From Paraburkholderia silviterrae (GTDB lineage Bacteria > Pseudomonadota > Gammaproteobacteria > Burkholderiales > Burkholderiaceae): a stretch of DNA of 64,000 nt. The number at the start of each line of letters is the position of its first letter. The first letter of the stretch is position 1. The stretch is taken from the NCBI RefSeq assembly GCF_004353915.1, contig NZ_SMRP01000002.1, forward strand, positions 334,574 through 398,573, read 5' to 3'. Below the pieces are notes generated by a model. It was not told the origin of the DNA. It searched no databases and saw only the letters and a list, made by a program, of their open reading frames with translations. Position numbers and translations under genes: made by a program. This document shows, piece after piece, positions 33,792 to 42,117 of the stretch.

Positions 33792-34322
33792 ATGCCGAGG
33801 AAGTGGACTGATGACGAGCTCGCGACTGTCCGCGACATCTGGCGCGCCGGGTGCCATGTGGGCGAGCAGATGCATCGCCTGCCGGGCCGCACGGCGAACG
33901 CAGTGCACAAGCTCGCGGAGCGCCTCGGGCTCGGAAGCAAGGTGCCGCTCGTCGAATCGTATCCGGAGGCGATCCTCGATCTGCTTCGCGATGGCAGGCC
34001 ATGGACATACGGCGAGCTGGTGACCGAATTCGGCGCCTCGCACAAAACCATCCGCCGGATCGTCGGGCGCATGCTCGACCAGCGTCAACTGTACGTCTCG
34101 GCAGAGCGCGGTCCATACGGCACCCAGTACGTCAAGTTCGGCAACGGCGATGACGAGGTGCTCGACAATCTGGAGGTCGATGAAGACCCAGTTGCAGCGC
34201 GCGCACGCGAGCGCGAGCTGGACCAGCGCTATCGCGCCGCCGCCGGATGGTGGCCCGTGGCGGACGTTGCAGTTGTGAGCGCGATGCACAGCATGGTGAG
34301 CACGGGGAGGGTGGGCGCTTGA
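33792..34322 (+). CDS. SANT/Myb-like DNA-binding phage protein
   Basis: This 176-residue protein begins with a Trp-containing Myb-like helix set (MPRKWTDDELATVRDIWRAGCHVGEQMHRLPGRTANAVHKLAERLGL) followed by a second winged helix (AILDLLRDGRPWTYGELVTEFGASHKTIRRIVGRMLDQRQLYV). AAGGAG precedes the ATG. It may be an early regulator or replication accessory protein. Confidence 0.75.
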   Translation: MPRKWTDDELATVRDIWRAGCHVGEQMHRLPGRTANAVHKLAERLGLGSKVPLVESYPEAILDLLRDGRPWTYGELVTEFGASHKTIRRIVGRMLDQRQLYVSAERGPYGTQYVKFGNGDDEVLDNLEVDEDPVAARARERELDQRYRAAAGWWPVADVAVVSAMHSMVSTGRVGA

Positions 34323-34336
34323 GGCGTTCGGCACCG

Positions 34337-34771
34337 ATGAAGCGGACCGGCTTCAAGCGCAAGCCCGATTCGCCCTTCAGCAGCTTCGCGAATCGGGCGA
34401 CGGCCGAGCGCCGCGCCAAGAAGCGAAGCCGGCCGCGCAAGCCAACGGTGGCGGAAGGATCGAAGTATCTGGCGGCGTGCCGCGACGAGCCGTGCTACCT
34501 GCGCGTGCCGGGCATTTGCCGTCTCAACCCGAACGACGACACGGTCGTGCCGTGCCACTCGAATCTGCTCGAGCACGGCAAGGGGAAGGGTATCAAGGCG
34601 GACAACCGATTCACGTTTCCGGGCTGCGGCGCCTGTCACTTCTGGCTCGACCAGTCGAGGGAGCCGACCAAGGAACAGCGGCGCGACGCAACGCTCGACG
34701 CGCTCGCACGCTGGGAGCCGGTTCGTGATCGAAAGATGGGTATTACGGAGGGTGCTGAATGCAGCCAGTGA
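34337..34771 (+). CDS. DUF1364/YbcO-like nuclease-domain protein
   Basis: This 144-residue protein (MKRTGFKRKPDSPFSSF...) has an Arg/Lys-rich start and the Cys/His core CYLRVPGICRLNPNDDTVVPCHSNLLEHGKGKGIKADNRFTFPGCGACHFWLDQ of the DUF1364 family, related to E. coli prophage YbcO and HNH-like nucleases. A TTG at 34319 with a good Shine-Dalgarno sequence would add six residues. It stands in the recombination/nuclease group before the Q-like gene. Confidence 0.8.
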   Translation: MKRTGFKRKPDSPFSSFANRATAERRAKKRSRPRKPTVAEGSKYLAACRDEPCYLRVPGICRLNPNDDTVVPCHSNLLEHGKGKGIKADNRFTFPGCGACHFWLDQSREPTKEQRRDATLDALARWEPVRDRKMGITEGAECSQ

Positions 34772-35094
34772 AAGTCGAGATCAAGCTGCCGATGCCTGCG
34801 GCGCCGCGGCGCGCGTGGGTGAATGGGCGATTCAAGAACGAGCGAATCATGCGGCAAGTGCATGCGGTGGCATACGGGTTTCGGCGCTGTCGGCAGAAGG
34901 ATGCAGCGGGCAAGGAATACGTCGTCCACGTGCTCGCGCAAATCCCGAGCGGGTATCGGTTCTTCGTGAAGAGCTGGCAGTGGGTGACGAAGGATCTGGC
35001 CTGGGTGGACGCGCTCATCGCGCTCAACTCGACCGCGTTTCGCCCGTTCCTCGAGAGCGGCGACGATGAATGGCGTGCCGAGGTGTCCGCATGA
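34759..35094 (+). CDS. Hypothetical phage protein, paralogue of the next gene
   Basis: This 111-residue protein begins MQPVKVEIKLPMPAAPRRAWVNGRF and ends FRPFLESGDDEWRAEVSA. The ending and the start (basic beta strand then a helix) are shared with the following gene, so the two arose by tandem duplication. It overlaps the preceding gene by 13 bp. No function is recognised. Confidence 0.65.
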   Translation: MQPVKVEIKLPMPAAPRRAWVNGRFKNERIMRQVHAVAYGFRRCRQKDAAGKEYVVHVLAQIPSGYRFFVKSWQWVTKDLAWVDALIALNSTAFRPFLESGDDEWRAEVSA

Positions 35095-35414
35095 AGCCGA
35101 TCCGCCTGCAGGTCCAGATGCCGACGATCGGCGTGTTCAGCATCAAGGGGCGTTCGGCGGTCGGCGAGATCGAGGGACCGATTGAGGCGATGGTCCACGG
35201 ATTGCGCCGAGTGGAATTCAAAGGTCAGATCGCCGATGACTACGTTCGAGCGCTCGCGTTCGTGCCAGAGCAGTTCCGCAGCCACCTGCGCGAATCGGGA
35301 AGGCTGGTTGGTGCCGAGCATGCCTGGTGCACCGCAACGCTTGCAGACAACAAAAAGTCGCTGGCGCCGTTCCTCGCTAGCGGTGATGACGAATGGAAAT
35401 CGGAGACCGCATGA
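35091..35414 (+). CDS. Hypothetical phage protein, paralogue of the preceding gene
   Basis: This 107-residue protein begins MKPIRLQVQMPTIGVFSIKG and ends LAPFLASGDDEWKSETA, mirroring the previous product. Its ATG overlaps the previous stop (ATGA), and its own stop overlaps the next start in the same way, so the three genes are translationally coupled. Function is unknown. Confidence 0.65.
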   Translation: MKPIRLQVQMPTIGVFSIKGRSAVGEIEGPIEAMVHGLRRVEFKGQIADDYVRALAFVPEQFRSHLRESGRLVGAEHAWCTATLADNKKSLAPFLASGDDEWKSETA

Positions 35415-35662
35415 CCGCGCACGCCTACATCCAATACGACGATGTGCCCGAGGCGCTGCTCGAAACGGCGCTGCGCCATCGTGACACGGTGACCGGCGCG
35501 CGCCTGATCGCGTTCGATAACTCGCCGTTCAGCGGCGAAATCAGCGAGACGTCGGAGGGCTTGACGCAGATCGAATTCGCGTGGCCGCACTCCGTCGAGC
35601 TGCGGCACGCGCTGGGCGACTGGCTCACGTATTACGGCATCGATTTCACGGTCGTCATGTGA
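35411..35662 (+). CDS. Hypothetical phage protein, 83 residues
   Basis: A small acidic soluble protein (MTAHAYIQYDDVPEALLETALRHRDTVTGARLIAFDN...). It is coupled to the previous gene by the ATGA overlap. I recognise no family. Confidence 0.6.
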   Translation: MTAHAYIQYDDVPEALLETALRHRDTVTGARLIAFDNSPFSGEISETSEGLTQIEFAWPHSVELRHALGDWLTYYGIDFTVVM

Positions 35663-35691
35663 CCGAACACAACGCAAACCACAAGGTGACT

Positions 35692-36264
35692 ATGAACGCA
35701 ACCCAAACCGGCATTTTCAAGAGCGCACAAGAGGCGATCATGTTCGCGTGCAACTTCTCCAGTCAGCAATATGCGATGTCGCCTATGGCCAAGCTGCTAC
35801 AAGGTCCGTCGCGCGGCAGCGGTCGCGGTCTGGTCGGGCTCGACGGCGCGGGACAGGCAGGCATGGTGTTCGCCGAACTGCAGCGCATCGATTACTGGCA
35901 GCTAGCTGTGCTCATTACCGGCAAGCTCGCGCGCAGCGAGCGCTGCGATTGCCGCCGCTCATGCTGCCGCGGCTGGAAGTTGAATCCGATTTTCGAGGAG
36001 GCTGTGAACCAGCTTGCGGATTATGTTGCGCTCACGCTAACGCCTGTGCCACCGGTTAAGGAATTCCGCGTCGCAGTGATCATGAAGTACTTCGGGGAGA
36101 AGACTGACCCGCTGGAGGTGGCGAAGCACCTTGAGATCAAGAAGGCCGCAGCCGAGCGCCACATCACGGCAATCCGCAAGTGCATTCGGGATCTGGAGAA
36201 GAACGGCCTCACGGCTTTCAGCGAGCGACTCGACGACATCGGCATGCTGATGCGTGCTGGATGA
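35692..36264 (+). CDS. Q-like late-gene regulator (putative antiterminator)
   Basis: This 190-residue protein has a Cys cluster in the middle (ERCDCRRSCCRGWKLNP) that may bind zinc and a sigma-like helix-turn-helix at the C terminus (TDPLEVAKHLEIKKAAAERHITAIRKCIRDLEKNG). Size, a zinc-binding middle and position at the end of the early operon match Q-type antiterminators. A promoter with a close downstream terminator lies 580 bp further right (36848-36942). The assignment is by context and fold pattern. Confidence 0.65.
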   Translation: MNATQTGIFKSAQEAIMFACNFSSQQYAMSPMAKLLQGPSRGSGRGLVGLDGAGQAGMVFAELQRIDYWQLAVLITGKLARSERCDCRRSCCRGWKLNPIFEEAVNQLADYVALTLTPVPPVKEFRVAVIMKYFGEKTDPLEVAKHLEIKKAAAERHITAIRKCIRDLEKNGLTAFSERLDDIGMLMRAG

Positions 36265-36353
36265 CCTTCGTCCGGCGCCTTGTGCCTCGTTGTCCGAGGG
36301 AATATGCTATTGCCCGCAGCACAGCGGCCAGTCAATGCTAAACGGGGAAGCGA

Positions 36354-36815
36354 ATGGGTTACCAAGCAGTTGTAAATGCGAAGAGGTTTGTTCAGGTCAG
36401 TCAGCGTCTGGATGGTGCATCAGTGATCCTGCGCAATCTTTTCCGTGCCTGTGTGAAAGAGGCGCGGTTCGCGGATGCTTATGGTTTCGGGCTCGCCGCT
36501 TCGGATGTCGCAGACGATCTGCGAATCGAATGCGCGCACGGTCAAATCCGGGTTGTGTACGATCAGGTCGTTCGTGATCAGGATTTGCTGGGCCGATTCA
36601 CATTTTTCTTGATCAGGACCGATGTGTTGGGCGAGAAGCGTGCGGAGCAGGTATATGGGCTTCTGTTCAATGAGAGCCGCTTGGCGACTTGGAATTTGAC
36701 GGGTGACTTCGAATGGGAAATCGATGGTGACATCCGGATCGGCGATGAGACGACTTCGACTTTGATGGCGAGTCTATTGCTGGGTGTCGTTGGCGCGATT
36801 CCGCGGATTGAATAA
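36354..36815 (+). CDS. Hypothetical protein between Q-like gene and late promoter
   Basis: This 153-residue protein (MGYQAVVNAKRFVQVSQRLDGASVILRNLFRACVKEARFADAYGFGLAASDVADD...) has GGGGAAG upstream of its ATG. It is mixed alpha/beta, with a hydrophobic stretch near the end (LMASLLLGVVGAIP). No family is recognised. GC content is lower than in the flanking structural genes, so it is probably a cargo gene. Confidence 0.65.
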   Translation: MGYQAVVNAKRFVQVSQRLDGASVILRNLFRACVKEARFADAYGFGLAASDVADDLRIECAHGQIRVVYDQVVRDQDLLGRFTFFLIRTDVLGEKRAEQVYGLLFNESRLATWNLTGDFEWEIDGDIRIGDETTSTLMASLLLGVVGAIPRIE

Positions 36816-36847
36816 GCTGGCGCTGGTGTGCGGCAGACGCTGTGCAC

Positions 36848-36876
36848 TTGACATGCGGGAATCGCCCGCATAAACT
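36848..36876 (+). promoter_or_regulatory. Probable late promoter with a palindrome in the spacer
   Basis: TTGACA (36848-36853) and TAAACT (36871-36876) are separated by 17 bp, and the spacer itself is an inverted repeat, TGCGGG-AATCG-CCCGCA. Transcription would begin near 36883, about 30 nt before the terminator at 36912-36942. This resembles the pR'-tR' arrangement of lambdoid phages. Confidence 0.75.
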
Positions 36877-36911
36877 ACGTTTTCATATACCGTACCAATG
36901 GTGCGAACACG

Positions 36912-36942
36912 AAGCCCGCAAGCGAAAGCAAGCGGGCTTTTT
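36912..36942 (+). terminator. Terminator close behind the late promoter
   Basis: An 8-bp stem (36912-36919 with 36932-36939) with an inner GC-GAAA-GC cap is followed by U5. It would stop transcripts from the promoter at 36848 after about 60 nt unless antiterminated. Confidence 0.85.
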
Positions 36943-37020
36943 CTTGTGCATTAGCCCTTGTGCCTAAACTGCTGGCCGGCGGTTCGCAACTGAAGCGCTG
37001 CTACGTGAGCGATTTCAAAT

Positions 37021-37497
37021 ATGAGTGATCTGACTGATTGGGTGGAAGAGCAGGCGTTGGAGAATCTGCGTTTCCATATTCAGAGTGCGGAACTCATCGC
37101 GAAGGAAGCGAATACCACTCTGACTCTTCTGCTGGCAGGGGTGGGCGGGGCTTCTGCCTACGTGGTTAAGCTGCTTGAGCCTGATCATCCTGGATGGCTA
37201 CTCGCGGCGGCTGTCGCCTTCGGCATATCCCTGTTGTGTTTGTCGGGCTGGCTGATTCACGGCTGCATGAAGATTGAGGCCATTCATGCGCCGACGAATG
37301 AGCCACGGAACATCTTCCAGCCGACATTTTCCTTGGAGTCGATTAAAGAAGTGGAATTCGAGAATCTGCAGCAGCGGATAGATGAAACTGCCGCGCGCAA
37401 TGCACGTGTGGCGGACCGGCTGAACCGAATCCGCCTCTGCGCATTGCTGACACCGCTTATTGCGGCTGCGGTCGGTTTGGTGAGTCGTCTTTTCTGA
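37021..37497 (+). CDS. Membrane protein of unknown function (cargo gene)
   Basis: This 158-residue protein starts with a soluble helix (MSDLTDWVEEQALENLRFHIQSAELIAKEA), then two membrane helices (TLTLLLAGVGGASAYVVKLL and LLAAAVAFGISLLCLSGWLIHG), a cytoplasmic helical stretch and a last membrane helix (LCALLTPLIAAAVGLVSRLF). It stands alone between two terminators (36912-36942 and 37652-37682), the place where phages often carry lysogenic-conversion or anti-phage genes. No ribosome-binding site is obvious. Confidence 0.65.
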   Translation: MSDLTDWVEEQALENLRFHIQSAELIAKEANTTLTLLLAGVGGASAYVVKLLEPDHPGWLLAAAVAFGISLLCLSGWLIHGCMKIEAIHAPTNEPRNIFQPTFSLESIKEVEFENLQQRIDETAARNARVADRLNRIRLCALLTPLIAAAVGLVSRLF

Positions 37498-37651
37498 ACG
37501 GCATATCTTTCGCTTGGTCTCGCCGGCTTGGTTGCGGCTGCGGGACCACGGGTTTGGGTTCGCTCATAATGTAGCTCCCGTAGATGCTGGTTGATGTGCT
37601 GTGCCGTGCTGTGCTGTGCGCGGCCTTATTTTACTTCGTAAGCCTCTATAC

Positions 37652-37682
37652 ACCCGCAAGGCGAAAGCCCTGCGGGTTTTTT
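37652..37682 (+). terminator. Rightward terminator
   Basis: A 7-bp stem (37652-37658 with 37671-37677) with an inner GGC-GAAA-GCC cap is followed by U6. It closes the unit containing 37021-37497. Confidence 0.85.
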
Positions 37683-37684
37683 CA

Positions 37685-37873
37685 TTACAGCGCCTTGATC
37701 TCTTCGGTGAGCTGTTTGATGAAAGCACCGAGGAACTGGGCATTTTCGCGCCCGGCTTTTGCAGGATCGCCGTAATTCGCGCCAATGACCGGTGTAAACC
37801 AACCAGCCTCAAGGGCTGCCTTTGCGAGATCAACCGCCTTCCCGGTTGCCTCTGTAGCGGTGTAGATAGCCAA
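37685..37873 (-). CDS. Small hypothetical protein (62 residues, TTG start)
   Basis: On the minus strand AAGGAA precedes a TTG at 37873, giving MAIYTATEATGKAVDLAKAA then LEAGWFTPVIGANYGDPAKA and a helical end. It looks like a compact alpha/beta protein. It lies tail-to-tail against the terminator at 37652-37682 and opposes the late transcript. Function is unknown. Confidence 0.55.
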   Translation of the reverse strand: MAIYTATEATGKAVDLAKAALEAGWFTPVIGANYGDPAKAGRENAQFLGAFIKQLTEEIKAL

Positions 37874-38013
37874 GATGGATTCCTTATGGTGATGTGCCGG
37901 TTGTTTCCGGCTCAACGATTTTACAGTGGCTGTAAGTTGAACGTAATGCGGTCCGTCTCAACAACTAGGGGTGTGCGGGTCGATTCTGCGCGCGCGACCG
38001 AATATTCTCTCAA

Positions 38014-38331
38014 ATGGGCCGAAAGCTAACGACACTCAAGCCTCGCGTGCAATCGCTCACGACCACGCGCGTGCCGATGCTGGAGGCGAAAGCCGGTACG
38101 ACGCCGCGCATTCGTGGCAGCCGTTGGGTTAGGACGCGCCAGCGCATGGCGGTCGCGCAGCAGTTCAAGTGCCAGCGCTGCGGCTGTGTGTGGCTGCCGT
38201 GGCGCGATCAGCTCGACCACGATGTCCCGCTCGAGCAGGGCGGCAGCAACGACGATAGCAACCTGAAGCTGCTGTGCGACGACTGCCACAAGCTGAAGAC
38301 TGCAGATGAGGCGCGCGCCCGGTTGCGATGA
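38014..38331 (+). CDS. HNH endonuclease of the packaging module
   Basis: This 105-residue protein has the HNH core CQRCGCVWLPWRDQLDHDVPLEQGGSNDDSNLKLLCDDCHKLKTADE, with two CxxC zinc pairs, the DH of the first motif and the central Asn. HNH proteins beside HK97-type terminases take part in cos cleavage. It stands 277 bp before the small terminase gene. No clear ribosome-binding site precedes the ATG. Confidence 0.88.
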   Translation: MGRKLTTLKPRVQSLTTTRVPMLEAKAGTTPRIRGSRWVRTRQRMAVAQQFKCQRCGCVWLPWRDQLDHDVPLEQGGSNDDSNLKLLCDDCHKLKTADEARARLR

Positions 38332-38608
38332 CGATATAGTGAAAATCGTTCTCATTCGCAACAGATCGCAGCCCGATCCGTCGATTGTAAATGAGATCAA
38401 TTCGCATTTGCGGTGGGGGGTACCGAAAGTCTGGCGTTTCGTATCACGGGACACCGCGCGTCCTCCCACGCGGAGAAAAAATCCCCCTTTCAGAAATTTG
38501 TTAAAGGGGTTTAACAGCGCTCGAAACGGCGCAAAGCTTTATCGGGCAAAGGTTTCAGGCGTTTCCACGCGATGTTAAAGCGATGGCGCCTTGTTAAAGG
38601 AGGTTGCT
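38332..38608. other. Non-coding region between HNH and terminase genes (candidate cos)
   Basis: No gene is seen. GTTAAAG occurs at 38500, 38574 and 38593, the first paired with TTTAAC at 38510-38515 as an inverted repeat. A G-rich stretch GCGGTGGGGGGTACC lies at 38410-38424. Such repeats next to terminase are candidates for the packaging recognition site. Confidence 0.5.
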
Positions 38609-39103
38609 GTGGCGCTGACCGGCAAGAAGCGAGCGTTCGCCGATGCCGTTCTCGCCGGCAAGTCGAACAAAGAGGCAGCCATCGAGGCTGGTTGCAGCCC
38701 GAAGACCGCTTCGGCGGCTGGCTCTCGGCTCGCGAAGGACAAGGACGTCGTCGCCTATATCGAGCAGCGCGGGAAGAAGGGCGCCGCGAAGGCTGAGCTG
38801 CCGTCGTCGCTGCCGCAAGACGACGAACGAGCAGCGATGACCCGTGCGGCTGTCGACGCCGGCTTCGATCTCGGCGCGATCCTGACTTTCAAGGACCCCA
38901 GGGATTTCCTGCTGGCTGCGATGAACGATCCGGAGACGGAGAAAAAGCTTCGCGTGACTGCGGCCCAAACGCTCATGCCGTTCTTCCACCAGAAGCTCGG
39001 CGAAGGCGGCAAGAAGGACGCCAAGGCGGAAGCAGCGAAGAAGGCCGCGAGCAAGTTCGGATCGCTCGCGCCGCCGAAACTGGTGGTGAACAACAGGAAG
39101 TGA
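38609..39103 (+). CDS. Terminase small subunit
   Basis: This 164-residue protein begins at GTG (38609) after AAAGGAGG. The N-terminal helix-turn-helix (ALTGKKRAFADAVLAGKSNKEAAIEAGCSPKTASAAGSRLAKDKDVVAYIEQR) is the terminase_2 DNA-binding unit that recognises the packaging site. Residues about 85-130 are helical and probably oligomerise. Its stop is three bases before the large subunit gene. Confidence 0.88.
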   Translation: MALTGKKRAFADAVLAGKSNKEAAIEAGCSPKTASAAGSRLAKDKDVVAYIEQRGKKGAAKAELPSSLPQDDERAAMTRAAVDAGFDLGAILTFKDPRDFLLAAMNDPETEKKLRVTAAQTLMPFFHQKLGEGGKKDAKAEAAKKAASKFGSLAPPKLVVNNRK

Positions 39104-39106
39104 CGT

Positions 39107-40762
39107 ATGGAATGGTCGACAGCGTGTCCAGATTGGGCCGAGCGGCTCAAGGCGGGGCAGTCGATCATTCCGCCGCCGATCTTTCCCGAGCAGGCCGAGC
39201 ACGCGCTCGCCGTGTTCAAGGAGCTCAAGATTGTCGACGCGCCTGGCAGTCCGACGTTCGGTGAGTCATCGGCGCAGTGGGTGTTCGATCTGGTCGCGTC
39301 GATCTTTGGTGCGTACGACGCTGAGAACGGGCGCCGCCTGATCACTGAATGGTTCGTTTGCCTGCCCAAGAAGAACAGCAAGTCGACGCTGGCCGCCGGA
39401 ATCATGATGACGGCCATGATCCTGAACTGGCGCATGTCGGCGGAATACGCGATTCTCGCTCCGACGATCGAGGTGGCCGGCAACAGCTTCGCGCCCAGCC
39501 GCGACATGGTGAAGCACGAAGAGGAGCTTGACGATCTCTTCCAGGTGCAGACGCACGTCAAGACGATCACGCATCGCACGACGGGTGCGACGCTGAAGGT
39601 GGTGGCCGCCGATTCGAACACAGTGGGCGGCAAGAAGAGCGTCGGGACGCTCGTGGACGAGGTCTGGCTCTTCGGCAAGCAGCCGAACGCCGAGAACATG
39701 CTGCGCGAGGCCATCGGCGGTCTCGCATCGCGTCCGGAAGGTTTCGTCATCTACCTGACGACGCAGTCCGACGATCCGCCGGCGGGCGTCTTCCTGCAGA
39801 AGCTTCGTTATGCGCGCGACGTGCGGGACGGAAAGGTTGTCGATCCCTGCTTCGTGCCGGTGATCTACGAGCACCCGCCCGAAATGGTGGCGCGTAAGGA
39901 GCACCTGCTCGCCGAAAACCTTGGGATGGTGAACCCCAACCTCGGTTATTCGGTCGACGAGGCCTTCCTGCTTCGCGAGTTTCGCAAGGCTAAGGAGGGC
40001 GGCGAAGAGTCGTTCCGCGGCTTCCTCGCGAAGCACGCGAACGTCGAAATCGGGCTTGCACTACGGTCCGACCGATGGGCTGGCGCGGACTACTGGGAGC
40101 AGCAGGCGACCGGATGCCGCTCACTCGAAGAGCTTTTCGCGCGCTCGGAAATCGTCGACGTTGGGATCGACGGCGGTGGCCTCGATGACTTGCTGGGCCT
40201 CGCAGTCGCAGGGCGCGAAACGGGCACGGGCAAGTGGTTGCTCTGGACGCACGCTTGGGCGCACCCGTCGGTGCTCGAGCGGCGCAAGGCGGAGGCGGCG
40301 CGCTTCGATGACTTCGCGCGCGACGGCAACCTCTCGCTGGTCAAGGTGATTGGCGACGACGTCGACGAGCTCGCCGGCTTTGTCGCGCAATGCGAGCAGT
40401 CTGGAAAGCTCGACCGCATCGGTGTCGACCCGGCTGGCATCGGCGCCATCCTTGATGCGCTGGTTGATGGTGGCGTGCCGGAAGAGAAGGTCATCGCGAT
40501 CTCGCAGGGTTGGAAACTCGGCGGCGCGATCAAGACAACCGAGCGGAAGCTCGCCGAAGGCGCGCTCGTGCACGGAGGGCAGCGCATGATGGCCTGGTGC
40601 GTGGGCAACGCCCGCGTCGAGCCGCGCGGCAACGCAATCCTCATCACCAAGCAGGCGAGCGGCTCCGCGAAGATCGACCCGCTAATGGCGACGTTCAATG
40701 CGATCTCGCTGATCAGCTTGAACCCGCAGGCAGCAGCACAACCCGGAATAGTGATCCTATGA
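39107..40762 (+). CDS. Terminase large subunit (HK97 type)
   Basis: This 551-residue packaging motor has an ATPase domain with Walker A (about 86-94, LPKKNSKST) and Walker B (about 181-186, TLVDEV), and a C-terminal RNase H-like nuclease domain with VGIDGGGLDDLLGLAV and DRIGVDPAGIGAI. Length is normal. It cleaves concatemers and pumps DNA into proheads through the portal. The portal gene overlaps its stop by four bases. Confidence 0.95.
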   Translation: MEWSTACPDWAERLKAGQSIIPPPIFPEQAEHALAVFKELKIVDAPGSPTFGESSAQWVFDLVASIFGAYDAENGRRLITEWFVCLPKKNSKSTLAAGIMMTAMILNWRMSAEYAILAPTIEVAGNSFAPSRDMVKHEEELDDLFQVQTHVKTITHRTTGATLKVVAADSNTVGGKKSVGTLVDEVWLFGKQPNAENMLREAIGGLASRPEGFVIYLTTQSDDPPAGVFLQKLRYARDVRDGKVVDPCFVPVIYEHPPEMVARKEHLLAENLGMVNPNLGYSVDEAFLLREFRKAKEGGEESFRGFLAKHANVEIGLALRSDRWAGADYWEQQATGCRSLEELFARSEIVDVGIDGGGLDDLLGLAVAGRETGTGKWLLWTHAWAHPSVLERRKAEAARFDDFARDGNLSLVKVIGDDVDELAGFVAQCEQSGKLDRIGVDPAGIGAILDALVDGGVPEEKVIAISQGWKLGGAIKTTERKLAEGALVHGGQRMMAWCVGNARVEPRGNAILITKQASGSAKIDPLMATFNAISLISLNPQAAAQPGIVIL

Positions 40763-42117
40763 GCGAAGCGGTATTCAAGGCAGCGCAGGCGAAGGCCCGA
40801 ACGCCGGGCTCGTCTGTGCTAAACGCCTGGCGCGCGCAGCATGGGCCTGAAGCGACCGGGCAAATCAACAACGTCAACGAGACGCGGCAGAACCTGACTG
40901 TTCAGGAGTTGGCGAACATCATTGGCGGCGGTGCGATCAGCAACGCCGGGCCGGTCGTGAACGAGACGACCGCGATGAAGGTGTCGGCGGTCTACGCGTG
41001 CGTCGCGCTGATCGCCGGCGCGATCTCGACGCTACCGATGCCGATCTATGAGCGCACGGCCACGGGCCGGGCACGCATCGAGCATCCGTACTGGTGGCTC
41101 CTGAATGAGCAGCCCGAGCCCGATGTGTCGGCGGCTGTGTTTTGGGAATTCATGGTCGCAGCGCGCCTGTTCTATGGCGATTGCTTTGCAGAGATCGTGC
41201 GCCCGTCGTTCCGCAGCAGCTCGGTTACCGCGTTCAAGGCGCACCACCCGCTGCGCGTGTTCCCGTTCCGGGACAGCCACGGTGACCTGTATTACCGCGT
41301 GCAGCCGCTCGTCGGCGCAGAGTACATCCTGCACCCGGCGGACATCATCCATGTGCCGAGCCTCGGTTATGACGGGATTCGCAGTCCGAGCCCGATCACC
41401 TACGCGGCGCGGCAATCGGTGGGAACGTCGCTCGCGGCTGCCGAATACAGCGCGCGCTTCTTTTCGAACGGCGCGCGCCCGGATTTTGCTCTGACGACGC
41501 CAGGCAACATGTCGGAAGAGCAGGCGAAGCTCCTGCGCGCAACGTGGGGCGAGCGCCACGGCGGCGTCTCGAATTCGCATCTGCCGGCAGTCTTGACCGG
41601 CGGCCTGGACATCAAGACGCTGACGCTCAACCCGGTCGATGCGCAGATCCTCGAAACGTCGAAATGGGGCCTCGAGGAAATCTGCCGCATCCTCGGCGTG
41701 CCGCCGTTCATGGTCGGCTCTACCGAGAAGACGACGTCGTGGGGCAGCGGCATCGAGAACATGAGCCGCGGCTTCGTGAAATTCACGCTGCTGCGCGACC
41801 TCGTCAAGTTCAACCAGGAATTCAACCGGAAGCTCTGGCCCTTGCGCCAGCGCTTCTTCGTCGAGTTCGACGTATCCGGCATGGAGCGCGGCGACCTCAA
41901 GAGCGAGAACGAGGCGCTCCGCATCGCGCTCGGGCGTGCAGGCGAGCCGGGCTGGATGACGAAGAACGAGGTGCGGCATATCAAGCTGTTGCCGCCCGTC
42001 GAGGGCGGCGATACGCTGAATGATGGTGTAACGCAGGCGGCCAGCGTTACCGAGCCAACTGCAAAGCCGGAAACGGCGCCGGAACCAGCCGGCCAACCAG
42101 ACCAAGGGGCAACATGA
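40759..42117 (+). CDS. Phage portal protein (HK97 type)
   Basis: This 452-residue protein forms the dodecameric ring through which DNA enters and leaves. Recognisable segments are VSAVYACVALIAGAISTLPMPIYERT, DIIHVPSLGYDGIRSPSPI and ICRILGVPPFMVG, followed by a Pro/Ala/Thr-rich tail. The ATG at 40759 overlaps the terminase stop, and its own stop overlaps the protease start. Confidence 0.95.
   Translation: MSEAVFKAAQAKARTPGSSVLNAWRAQHGPEATGQINNVNETRQNLTVQELANIIGGGAISNAGPVVNETTAMKVSAVYACVALIAGAISTLPMPIYERTATGRARIEHPYWWLLNEQPEPDVSAAVFWEFMVAARLFYGDCFAEIVRPSFRSSSVTAFKAHHPLRVFPFRDSHGDLYYRVQPLVGAEYILHPADIIHVPSLGYDGIRSPSPITYAARQSVGTSLAAAEYSARFFSNGARPDFALTTPGNMSEEQAKLLRATWGERHGGVSNSHLPAVLTGGLDIKTLTLNPVDAQILETSKWGLEEICRILGVPPFMVGSTEKTTSWGSGIENMSRGFVKFTLLRDLVKFNQEFNRKLWPLRQRFFVEFDVSGMERGDLKSENEALRIALGRAGEPGWMTKNEVRHIKLLPPVEGGDTLNDGVTQAASVTEPTAKPETAPEPAGQPDQGAT

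Larger units (their letters stand above)
37498..38013. other. Region between cargo gene and HNH gene
   Basis: This 516-bp stretch holds a rightward terminator (37652-37682) and one small leftward gene (37685-37873). The rest (37874-38013) has no gene and is AT-richer; it could contain a promoter or packaging sequence. Confidence 0.55.
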
